Of a stretch of 17,540 nt of DNA, positions 7,185 to 15,391 are shown one piece after another (position 1 is the first letter of the stretch; each line of letters starts with the position of its first letter). The translations under genes were made by a program, and so were the position numbers. The notes below the pieces were generated by a model that did no database searches, was not told where the DNA came from, and saw nothing but the letters and a program-made list of their open reading frames with translations. Origin of the DNA: Planctomycetaceae bacterium UBA2671 (GTDB lineage: Bacteria; Planctomycetota; Planctomycetia; Planctomycetales; Planctomycetaceae); the NCBI GenBank assembly GCA_002359185.1, contig DEML01000030.1, positions 23,401-40,940 on the forward strand, written 5' to 3'.

Positions 7185-7230
7185 AGTAAGGACATATTTA
7201 CACCGAATTTTCGGTAAATATGTCCTTACT
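7185..7230. terminator. 17-bp perfect hairpin between glgC and the TPR gene
   Basis: AGTAAGGACATATTTAC (7185-7201) is perfectly complementary to GTAAATATGTCCTTACT (7214-7230) around a 12-base loop that can itself pair partly (CGA/TCG). It is the longest perfect hairpin in the window. It lies about 60 bases past the glgC stop codon. No uniform T run follows on the minus strand (CTCATTTTATAAC), so it may be an intrinsic terminator of poor quality, an mRNA-stabilising 3' structure, or a repeat. Confidence 0.6.
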
Positions 7231-7288
7231 GTTCTTGTCGAAATCAAATTCAGATCGCGATTGCTGTCCTTTCGGACTGCTAAGCCGA

Positions 7289-8578
7289 TTATGAAATCTT
7301 CCAGCCCGGTGGGATGGTTGTGTCTTTAGGGGCGACCAGAATTCCATCTCGAATGTAGAGTTTGGGATTGTCCAGGTCGGCATCCATACGGCCATCGGGA
7401 ACGACGATTGCTCCTTCACCCAGGCGGCAGTTTTTATCGATAATGCTTCGGTCGATCACGCAACCATCGCCAATTCCGATAATCGGCGTTCCTTTGGACA
7501 CATGCTTGTCGGTATCGGCTTCGGACTCGAAATAGTCCGCTCCCATAATGATTGAATTCTTGATCGTCACATTCTTACCGATGCGGCAACGAAGTCCGAT
7601 CACGCTGTTTTCAATGCGCGTGCCTTCTTCGATTACGCAGCCGTCGGCAATCAGAGTGCGATCGATATAGGTGCCGCTGACTTTGGACGCGGGTAAAAAT
7701 CGTGGGCGCGTGTAAATGGGTGAATCAGGTCGATAAAACTCGAAAGGCGGATTCGGATTGGCCAGTTCGAGATTGGTATCGTAAAACGATTTGATGGTTC
7801 CGATATCTTCCCAGTAGCCATCAAACAGATGCACATTGACCTGCTTGGTATCAATTGCCATGGGGAAGACTTCTTTGCCGAAGTCTTCGTGAGTCGTTTT
7901 TTCGAGCAACTCGACAAGCAGATCTCGATTGAAAAGATAGATTCCCATGCTGGCCAGACAATCGCGGCCTTTGCTATCGATCCCCTGCGAATCGATCCAG
8001 GCGGGGTCTGTGCGGACGGCATCGATTTCTTTATCAGTTTTCGGCTTTTCGACGAAGCCTTTGACCTGATAGTTATCGTCCAACTGCATGATCCCAAAGC
8101 CTTTGGCGGCGTCGCGATCGACCGGCAAAGCTCCAATCGTGACATCAGCTTTGGCATTCAGATGGGTTTTGAGCATGTCGCGATAATCCATCCGGTAAAG
8201 CTGATCGCCGGAGAGAATCATGACATGCTTGATGCCAGGCTGCTGGATGTATCGTAAGTTTTTGCGGACGGCATCGGCTGTTCCCTGATACCAGTCTGCC
8301 CCTTCAATGGTTTGCTGGGCAGCCAGAATTTCGACGAAACCACCATGGAAACCATCGAAATTGTAAGTCTGGCGAATGTGACGATGTAGTGAGACAGAGT
8401 TGAATTGAGTGAGTAGATAAATCCGGTCGACACCGCTGTTAATACAGTTCGCGATCGGGATATCGATCAGGCGATACTTTGCAGCCAGCGGAACAGCTGG
8501 TTTCGAACGCTGAGCAGTTAACGGGAAAAGACGCGATCCTTTTCCTCCGCCAAGAACAAGTCCAATGATGTCTCGCAT
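7289..8578 (-). CDS. glgC: Glucose-1-phosphate adenylyltransferase (ADP-glucose pyrophosphorylase)
   Basis: Makes ADP-glucose from glucose 1-phosphate and ATP, the committed step of bacterial glycogen synthesis, in the cytoplasm. The 429-residue protein has the nucleotidyltransferase domain (about 1-290) with GGGKGSRLFPLT (10-21), KPAVP (26-30), YQGTADAV (97-104), the catalytic aspartate D125 in SGDQLYRMDY, FVEKP (175-179), SMGIYLF (210-216) and YWEDIGTIKSFY (255-266). A left-handed beta-helix C-terminus follows. Motifs such as CINSGVDRIYLLTQFN, FVEILAAQQT and GADYFES follow the cyanobacterial/plant branch rather than the enterobacterial one. K382 and K418 match the two lysines tied to 3-phosphoglycerate activation in cyanobacteria. 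The ATG is preceded by a weak GAAAG only. No other glycogen gene lies in the window. Confidence 0.96.
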   Translation of the reverse strand: MRDIIGLVLGGGKGSRLFPLTAQRSKPAVPLAAKYRLIDIPIANCINSGVDRIYLLTQFNSVSLHRHIRQTYNFDGFHGGFVEILAAQQTIEGADWYQGTADAVRKNLRYIQQPGIKHVMILSGDQLYRMDYRDMLKTHLNAKADVTIGALPVDRDAAKGFGIMQLDDNYQVKGFVEKPKTDKEIDAVRTDPAWIDSQGIDSKGRDCLASMGIYLFNRDLLVELLEKTTHEDFGKEVFPMAIDTKQVNVHLFDGYWEDIGTIKSFYDTNLELANPNPPFEFYRPDSPIYTRPRFLPASKVSGTYIDRTLIADGCVIEEGTRIENSVIGLRCRIGKNVTIKNSIIMGADYFESEADTDKHVSKGTPIIGIGDGCVIDRSIIDKNCRLGEGAIVVPDGRMDADLDNPKLYIRDGILVAPKDTTIPPGWKIS

Positions 8579-8810
8579 GAGATTCGAAGTCTTTCAATCC
8601 AGAATTGTAAATCGAGGGAGTATCTTTATCGGTGGAATTTCACCGTCTACTGAATGTGTTATCAAGTTGATTGACTTCATTGTAATCGCTCTGTCAAAAG
8701 TACCAGAGCGAACAGATGGGAAATTTTTGATTTGATGAAGGGTTCGGGTCAAAACCTGACAGGATCATCCTATTCCTCACGAATTGACTGAATACCCAAT
8801 TCTGATGAAT

Positions 8811-9416
8811 TTATGATTTATTCGCCCAATATTTTTTGATGATATCGGCTGCTTCTCCGGCTGGTGAATTCTCTTCAATGGGTTTGATCTCAATTGTTGA
8901 GGATCGAGGCACGAGGGGTGCATTTTCCTGGCCAGTACTGGTAGCTATTCCGATGCCCATATCTGAGGCATCCTTATTGGAGATGATGGTGGTGTCTGAA
9001 TCGATGGTTGGAATTTCATCATCGGACAGCCAGGTGACAAGTTCTGACTCTGACGGGGCAGGCGTGGCTGCGCGCGTACCGGGTGGTTTGCGGGCTCCTG
9101 GAGAGTTTTGAGGAGTACTTTTCTTTTTCCCTGCCAGCTCGAAAACCATCGAACCGACATGGAGAGTATCGCCGGGCTTGATCGGAACTTCTCCAAAAAT
9201 GGCTTCTCCGTTGATGAAGGTTCCGTTGCGACTGCCAAGATCTTTGATAATGACCTCGGTTCCCCGGACGTGAATTTCGCAATGATGCCTGCTGACTTCC
9301 GTGGAATTCACGCGGATACCAGCCTTCGGATCCCTGCCGACGACGACGAAATCGGCAGGCAGGGTGAGCGTTTTGCCCTGATGCTTGCCCGTCAAAATTA
9401 GAAATGAAACTTTCAT
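8811..9416 (-). CDS. FHA-domain protein linked to pilT
   Basis: A 201-residue protein with an N-terminal forkhead-associated domain (about 1-95): GRD (27-29), SRHHCEI (42-48) and DLGSRNGTFING (59-70) carry the conserved phosphothreonine-binding residues. The remaining 105 residues are rich in S, T, P, D and E, look disordered, and end in a short helical segment (ADIIKKYWANKS). FHA domains bind phosphothreonine peptides, so this is probably a cytoplasmic adaptor in Ser/Thr kinase signalling. GGAG lies 10 bases before the ATG. It starts 47 bases after the pilT stop on the same strand, which suggests one transcript and a role linked to pilus retraction. That link is an inference; the partner kinase is not in the window. 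Confidence 0.9.
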   Translation of the reverse strand: MKVSFLILTGKHQGKTLTLPADFVVVGRDPKAGIRVNSTEVSRHHCEIHVRGTEVIIKDLGSRNGTFINGEAIFGEVPIKPGDTLHVGSMVFELAGKKKSTPQNSPGARKPPGTRAATPAPSESELVTWLSDDEIPTIDSDTTIISNKDASDMGIGIATSTGQENAPLVPRSSTIEIKPIEENSPAGEAADIIKKYWANKS

Positions 9417-9463
9417 AATTCGTTTACTCCAGGTTCACCCTCGCAGAACGAATCCCGTCAAGA

Positions 9464-10609
<1,146 letters not shown>

Positions 10610-10852
10610 TCGGGATTCTCCTTGATGTTCTGTGAGAACTGTCGATATCGGGAGCGCGAAGAAGAGACTTCCTCAATGAAGAAAAGAGGAACTCTCCAGA
10701 CGTCGCAATTTTATTTATTGATCGGATTCTTATCGTACCGTGAAGGCGGACGTTTGGCGAATGAAAATTGAGAGAATACGCTTGGGCTCCATCTGTCTGA
10801 AAGTTCACTCCGGGGAGACGTTATAGTCACCAGAGGGAATATGATCGTGATG

Positions 10853-11206
10853 TTATTCCGCAGGATTATTTTTCTCACGATAATCCAGAGCAACGGTTTT
10901 CTCCCATTTGCCATTGTTTTGCTTAAAGACAAATCCAACTTTGTACGTTTCATCATCAGGCCGGATGATGATGACCTGGATCTCTCCAGTTTGACTACGG
11001 GGAGAATAGTGGGAGGAATGCCATTGGTAGGACATCTCTGCATCGCCCAGTCCTTCAGCCAGCTCTTTGAAAAATTCCGTTTCACCTGCCTTGGATGCAT
11101 CAACAAACTTTATCCAACTCGGCGGCGTCAAATCGACTGGCTTCTTTTCACACCCGAGTAGCGTGAGTGAGATAGCGATCAGGGTTAAACGGTGGAACGT
11201 ATTCAT
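10853..11206 (-). CDS. Small lipoprotein of unknown function
   Basis: A 117-residue protein with a short signal peptide ending in the lipobox LLGC (16-19), so the mature protein probably begins with lipidated C19. The mature part contains an alternating hydrophobic stretch (IQVIIIRPDD, YKVGFVFKQNNGKWEKTVAL) that suggests a small beta-sandwich or cystatin/NTF2-like fold. I do not recognise a named family. AAGAGGA lies about 5 bases before the ATG. It reads towards pilT, 243 bases away, and diverges from the DUF1579 gene; the spacer on that side (11207-11439) should hold both promoters. Confidence 0.75.
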   Translation of the reverse strand: MNTFHRLTLIAISLTLLGCEKKPVDLTPPSWIKFVDASKAGETEFFKELAEGLGDAEMSYQWHSSHYSPRSQTGEIQVIIIRPDDETYKVGFVFKQNNGKWEKTVALDYREKNNPAE

Positions 11207-11439
11207 GAGAGTCCTCTTTCCGGATAGTCGATGAAGAAATCTTGAATTGACTCCAGGTGAATTTCATCGTTTGAGAGTCGCATGCTATTCATCGATTCTA
11301 TTCTCTCCGTAAGTAACCTGCGGTATCCTGAGATATGTTTTCAAGAATTATCGAGAATAATTTATACCGCTGTCGATATTGATCTGCCCCAGTCGACTAC
11401 TCTATGTCAATTCATTTCCCACGCTCCAGGAGTCTTGCA

Positions 11440-11997
11440 ATGCTTATTCGACTGCTCTCAAATGTTTCGCTGATCCTGTTCCTGCTTATCGGAAGTCTGT
11501 CTGCTCAGGAGATGCCGGAGTTTCCTAAACCGACCAAAGAACATGAGTGGCTGCAGCAATTTGTCGGGGAATGGAAATCGAATTCGAAATGCGAGGCTGG
11601 TCCCGATATGCCAGCCATGGAATGCTCGGGGAAAATATCTTCTCGTATGCTGGGTGGATTTTGGGTGATCAATGAAATGACGAGTGACTTGCCGGGGATG
11701 TCGATGATGGGCATTCAGAAAATTGGCTACGATCCGACCAAAAAGAAATACGTCGGCACCTGGGTCGATTCCATGACCAGCCATCTGTGGATTTACGAAG
11801 GAACTGTTGACGAAACCGGCAAGATTCTCACCCTGGAAGCAGAAGGTCCCAACTTTATGGCTGGCGGCGAAATGGCAAAGTTCCAGGACATCTACGAATT
11901 CAAATCCAAAGACGAACTCGCCATCACCTCCCGCATGCTCGGACCGGATAATAAGTGGATCATTTTCATGCAGGGAACGGGAAAGCGGGTTAAATAG
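11440..11997 (+). CDS. Exported DUF1579 protein
   Basis: A 185-residue protein with a signal peptide (MLIRLLSNVSLILFLLIGSL..., probable cleavage after residue 22, SA/QE) and a DUF1579 domain filling the rest. Family-like features are HEWLQQFVGEWKS, FWVINEM, the GIQKIGYDPTKKKYVGTWVD segment and the final DNKWIIFMQGTGKR. The family's function is unknown; the fold is probably lipocalin-like, and many planctomycete and Bacteroidetes genomes encode exported copies. The start is fixed at 11440 because AGGAG (11428-11432) lies 7 bases upstream and a clean signal peptide begins there. An in-frame ATG at 11404 adds 12 residues without a ribosome-binding site. Confidence 0.88.
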   Translation: MLIRLLSNVSLILFLLIGSLSAQEMPEFPKPTKEHEWLQQFVGEWKSNSKCEAGPDMPAMECSGKISSRMLGGFWVINEMTSDLPGMSMMGIQKIGYDPTKKKYVGTWVDSMTSHLWIYEGTVDETGKILTLEAEGPNFMAGGEMAKFQDIYEFKSKDELAITSRMLGPDNKWIIFMQGTGKRVK

Positions 11998-12002
11998 TAC
12001 CA

Positions 12003-12049
12003 GAACGCTCCGCTATCTGTGTGGACGAAGTCCATACGAGGCAGTCTGA
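12003..12049 (+). repeat. Inverted copy of the 141-188 element
   Basis: The run from GCTCCGCTATCTGTGTGGAC onward matches the minus strand of the left-end element; the core of about 28 nt has two differences and the flanks a few more. The hairpin at GTGGAC/GTCCAC is kept except for its last pair. Confidence 0.7.
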
Positions 12050-12069
12050 GTAAGAGTAATTTGTATAAG

Positions 12070-12092
12070 AAGAATCTTTTGGGGCCACCCGC
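12070..12092 (+). repeat. Dispersed repeat shared with the window's right edge
   Basis: This 23-nt unit starts AAGAATCTTTTGGGGCCACC. The reverse complement of 17518-17540 matches it at 22 of 23 positions. The right-edge copy is cut by the window end, so the true repeat may be longer. Confidence 0.75.
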
Positions 12093-12252
12093 GTTGGCGG
12101 CTTGGATGCGGATGGCAAATTTTCTGACCAGGAAACATGGAGAGCGAATGGTAAGGCATCTTGTGCTTTCCGCACCAAACCGACACAGTCGGTTGGGCCA
12201 CCCGCGTGGCACCGGGCTCTCAGGCTTCATCAACATACCTGGGGCTTTGCTT

Positions 12253-12269
12253 CGCTACGACCTCAGCCA
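12253..12269 (+). repeat. Partial copy of the window-start repeat
   Basis: CGCTACGACCTCAGCCA differs at one position from the first 17 bases of the 23-nt units at 1-23 and 206-228. It diverges afterwards. Confidence 0.65.
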
Positions 12270-12361
12270 GTCGTCGGACTGGATCGCATCTTTAAAGGGA
12301 TTTGCCTATTGTAAGGTTGGAAAAAGTCTTTAGTTTTCGTAGTAATTTCTCAGGGTAGGGT

Positions 12362-13660
12362 ATGTCCAAAAAACTTCAGTTGATTTGTCTGATTGGCTTA
12401 TCGATTCTGATACCGGCTATCCTCTGGCGAGTCCTTCCTTCGGTGCCGATGTCAGGTGAGCCAGGTGACTTCTATAGTGGTGGAAAAAGCTATTCACCCA
12501 GCAAATTATTATTTCATCGGAATAGTCTCGGGGAAAAACCGATTGGTTTGCCGGTCATTTCTCATGTACAAATTGTTGACTTTGATGGTGATGGCCAAAA
12601 TGAAATCATCGTCTGTGATGTGACAAGGAGTTGTGTCTCGGAAATCCGCCGCACTGAGTCCGGAGAGTATGTCGAGCGGAATTTGATCGAGAATGTCTCG
12701 GCTCCCGCTCATGCTACGATTGTCGATCTGAACCAGGATGGACTCAATGATATCATCGTTTCTGTACTTGGGAATATTCTGCCGGATGACAATGTGATAG
12801 GCCGTGTTGAATATTATGCTCAAACAGAAACTGGATTCCATAAACAGATTCTCCTGGAGGATGTACGGCGTGTTGCGGATGTGCAGTCTGGTGATTTCGA
12901 TGGAGATGGCGATCTCGACTTAGCAGTCGCAGTTTTTGGCTACGCCCGAGGAGAGGTATTGTGGCTGGAAAATATGGGGAATGAGGAATTCCTCGATCAT
13001 CAACTCCATAGTGCCCCAGGCACAATTCATGTTCCTGTGGCTGATTACGATAACGATGGAGACCTCGATATCGCGGCGATTGTCTCTCAGGATGAAGAAG
13101 AATTATGGATCTTTGAAAATCTGGGAGCGGGAGAGTTTGGTTCGCGTCGTATCTGGCGGACAGTCAATCTGGACTTGGGAAGTGCAGGATTGATTCAATC
13201 TGATTTAGACGGTGACGGTGATGTCGATTTGATTTTGCCCGTCGGTGATAACCTCGAAGATGCCGAGGCATACCCTCAACCCTATCATGGTTGTCTTTGG
13301 TTTGAAAATCTGGGGAACTGGGAATTTCGGATGCATCGGATCTCTGATCTGGGGGGAACCTATGCTGCAGAAGTCGACGACCTGGATGGTGATGGAGATA
13401 AGGATGTGGTGCTCGTGAGTATGACGAATGACTGGTACGAGAAGAGTCATGCGAGCTTGATCTGGTTGGAAAATGATGGCAAACAGAAATTTACTCCCTG
13501 GCAGATTGACAACGAACCGATTCATCTTGTGACGGTTGCAACTGGTGATATAAATGCTGATGGAAGAACGGATGTCGTAGCCGGGAGTTTGAATTTACGT
13601 AAACCCTTCGAGAGGATAGGACGGATTACTGGCTGGGAAGGGACGGGTGATCAGAGGTGA
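12362..13660 (+). CDS. Secreted FG-GAP/VCBS repeat protein with seven Ca-binding loops
   Basis: A 432-residue protein with an N-terminal hydrophobic segment (about 6-26) that acts as a signal peptide or anchor, followed by a beta-propeller-like FG-GAP/VCBS region. Seven acidic loops of the DxDxDG type occur at 73-81 (DFDGDGQNE), 122-130, 178-186, 228-236, 281-289, 340-348 and 396-404, each expected to bind calcium. WxEN(M/L/D)G blades at 201, 250, 313 and 368 mark the repeat spacing. Such proteins are exported and are thought to mediate adhesion or carbohydrate contact; no catalytic domain is visible. AGGGTAGGG just before the ATG is a weak ribosome-binding site. It is followed on the same strand by the lipoprotein, DUF1559 and TPR genes. 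Confidence 0.9.
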   Translation: MSKKLQLICLIGLSILIPAILWRVLPSVPMSGEPGDFYSGGKSYSPSKLLFHRNSLGEKPIGLPVISHVQIVDFDGDGQNEIIVCDVTRSCVSEIRRTESGEYVERNLIENVSAPAHATIVDLNQDGLNDIIVSVLGNILPDDNVIGRVEYYAQTETGFHKQILLEDVRRVADVQSGDFDGDGDLDLAVAVFGYARGEVLWLENMGNEEFLDHQLHSAPGTIHVPVADYDNDGDLDIAAIVSQDEEELWIFENLGAGEFGSRRIWRTVNLDLGSAGLIQSDLDGDGDVDLILPVGDNLEDAEAYPQPYHGCLWFENLGNWEFRMHRISDLGGTYAAEVDDLDGDGDKDVVLVSMTNDWYEKSHASLIWLENDGKQKFTPWQIDNEPIHLVTVATGDINADGRTDVVAGSLNLRKPFERIGRITGWEGTGDQR

Positions 13661-13827
13661 CTTAGCGGTCACTTCCTTATTGAGGCGAAGATTAGAAGTT
13701 ACTTAAATCTTTATGTGAATTTGCTTGTAATAATGTAGAAATATGGGAACAATTCTGAAATTCAAATTTCATTCCGTCAGAATGATTTTCTCAGTTCTAC
13801 TATTTCACTATTATTATTGAGTTATTT

Positions 13828-14259
13828 GTGAAATCGATTTCAAAGCTTGGCTGCATTTTTTGTCTCCTGATCATTTCCGGCTGCTTTGGAGGAGATGGTG
13901 AAAAAATAGAAACGGCTGCATTTTCTGGAACGGTTACTTTAGATGGCCAACCCCTGGAAAAAGGGGTGATTCAATTTCGTCCCGGTAAAGATGCAAGTGG
14001 GCAGCCATTGCGAGGACAAATCACAGAAGCGGCCATTAATGCCGGTCAGTATCAGTTAGCTTCCGATCAAGGTGCCGTGGTTGGCGAAAACAGTGTTGTG
14101 ATTTCCGCAACGAAAGTCGTTGGCAAAGAGATGGCCGATGGAGTGGAAATCGAAAAAGTCGAACAATACCTTCCGGCGAAATATAATTCTGAAACCACAT
14201 TGACTATCACTGTGACGCCAGAAGACACAGAACACAATTTTGAATTGAGCTCGAAGTAA
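13828..14259 (+). CDS. Transthyretin-like (carboxypeptidase-regulatory) lipoprotein
   Basis: A 143-residue protein with a signal peptide and lipobox ISGC (16-19), then a small beta-sandwich of the carboxypeptidase-regulatory/transthyretin-like type: SGTVTLDGQPLEKGVIQFRP (33-52), AGQYQLASD and the final LTITVTPEDTEHNFEL. In planctomycetes such lipoproteins commonly sit next to DUF1559 genes, as here (57 bases). They are probably cell-surface or periplasmic partners, but no function is established. The start is a GTG at 13828. It gives a proper signal peptide and no in-frame ATG lies upstream or near, but no clear ribosome-binding site precedes it, only an AT-rich leader. Confidence 0.87.
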   Translation: MKSISKLGCIFCLLIISGCFGGDGEKIETAAFSGTVTLDGQPLEKGVIQFRPGKDASGQPLRGQITEAAINAGQYQLASDQGAVVGENSVVISATKVVGKEMADGVEIEKVEQYLPAKYNSETTLTITVTPEDTEHNFELSSK

Positions 14260-14316
14260 ATTTTCTACTCCATTCTGGAGCAGTTTCATTTCACCTTTCT
14301 TATACAGGAATGACGT

Positions 14317-15264
14317 ATGCAGAACCAGCAAAAACAGAAGATACTGGGGTTCACATTGATTGAACTTCTAGTAGTCATCGCCATCATTGCCATACTTGTG
14401 GCTTTGTTGTTACCAGCGGTCCAACAGGCTCGAGAGGCAGCTCGACGGAGTTCCTGTAAAAACAATATGAAGCAACTTGGTTTAGCCCTTCACAATTACC
14501 ACGATACGTTCAATGCTTTTCCACCAGCCTCTGTCCGTCAACCGACAGGTGGCGGAGTCAATGAGTGGGAAAGTAGCATGATTGGCTGGCAGGCTCGTAT
14601 TCTGGGCTTCATGGAACAGTCTGCCCTGTACGATCTGATCGATTGGGGAAGAACTCCAGGAAATGGCGGAACCAACAATACAACAGTCCGAGGGACCGAA
14701 GTGGCTGCGTATCGTTGCCCGAGTGACCCGGGAAGTCGTGGCACGACTGGCCAAACGACATATGCTCCCACAAACTATGTCGCCTGCACAGCAAATTCCG
14801 GTAGTTATTGGGCAGGTGGGTCTGCCTGGGCAAACAATGGTCGTTCAGTTTTGTTTCAAAACAGCAAGACGTTGATGAGAGACATTACCGATGGAACATC
14901 CAACACGATGATTATTGCGGAATGTCTGGTCGGTTCCGAAATGCGTAGTGAGAATGCAACAGGAACACCATCAACGTGTCCAGGAGCAGGCACCATTGTT
15001 AAAGATCGAGCCTATTCATGGTTTTATGCGAACGTGATGCCGAACTGGTCATTTTCCACAATAGTTGGCCCTAACACCAATATCACGGAATGTCGCAGTA
15101 GTACGGGTGGTACTGCAGTCCTTGGAGCTCGCAGTCAGCACAAGGGAGGAGTTCAAATCCTGCTTGGTGACGGTGGAGTTCGCTTTGTTTCGGAAAACAT
15201 CGATCTTGGAACCTGGCAGAATCTCGGCCATAAAAGTGATGGCAATGTTCTGGGTGAGTTCTAA
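14317..15264 (+). CDS. DUF1559 pseudopilin-like protein (H-X9-DG type)
   Basis: A 315-residue protein of a family that is hugely expanded in planctomycetes. Residues 11-27 (GFTLIELLVVIAIIAIL) form a type IV prepilin leader and hydrophobic helix: cleavage is expected after G11, with methylation of F12 by a PilD-type peptidase. REAARRSSCKNNMKQLGLAL follows, the usual linker. The C-terminal H275-X9-D285-G286 motif (HKGGVQILLGDGG) is the family signature. It is probably assembled into a pseudopilus or held at the cytoplasmic membrane; the true role of the family is unknown. AGGA lies 8 bases before the ATG. It follows the lipoprotein by 57 bases, and a strong terminator lies 24 bases downstream, so these two genes probably form the end of one transcript. 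Confidence 0.95.
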   Translation: MQNQQKQKILGFTLIELLVVIAIIAILVALLLPAVQQAREAARRSSCKNNMKQLGLALHNYHDTFNAFPPASVRQPTGGGVNEWESSMIGWQARILGFMEQSALYDLIDWGRTPGNGGTNNTTVRGTEVAAYRCPSDPGSRGTTGQTTYAPTNYVACTANSGSYWAGGSAWANNGRSVLFQNSKTLMRDITDGTSNTMIIAECLVGSEMRSENATGTPSTCPGAGTIVKDRAYSWFYANVMPNWSFSTIVGPNTNITECRSSTGGTAVLGARSQHKGGVQILLGDGGVRFVSENIDLGTWQNLGHKSDGNVLGEF

Positions 15265-15287
15265 GTAAACTTGTTCAGTTGAATCCA

Positions 15288-15317
15288 AGCCACCTGTTCT
15301 AAACAGGTGGCTTTTTT
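15288..15317 (+). terminator. Rho-independent terminator after the DUF1559 gene
   Basis: AGCCACCTGTT (15288-15298) pairs perfectly with AACAGGTGGCT (15302-15312) around a 3-base loop and is followed by a run of six T. It is placed between DUF1559 and the TPR gene, so the TPR gene probably has its own promoter in 15318-15391. Confidence 0.93.
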
Positions 15318-15391
15318 CTGTTACAATTTGTTTAAATGGCTTTCGTTAACGTTCCTATTCAGTCAACATCATCTGTATTCCTCTTTTCAAA

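Larger units (their letters stand above)
11998..12361. other. Non-coding spacer built largely of dispersed repeats
   Basis: Within these 364 bases are a copy of the 141-188 element (12003-12049), a 23-nt unit shared with the right window edge (12070-12092), a GGGCCACCCGCGT unit twice (12082-12094 and 12195-12207), a small AACCGA/TCGGTT hairpin (12178-12194), and a partial copy of the window-start repeat (12253-12269). An open frame at 12019-12333 is made of these repeats and is not called. The VCBS gene's promoter must lie at the right end. Confidence 0.65.

Noticed and set aside
12019..12333. 104-codon plus-strand open frame before the VCBS gene
   Set aside because: Composed mostly of dispersed repeats and lacks a ribosome-binding site.
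13650..13680. Small hairpin overlapping the VCBS stop codon as a terminator
   Set aside because: Only about seven pairs including a G-U and no T run follow; too weak to call.
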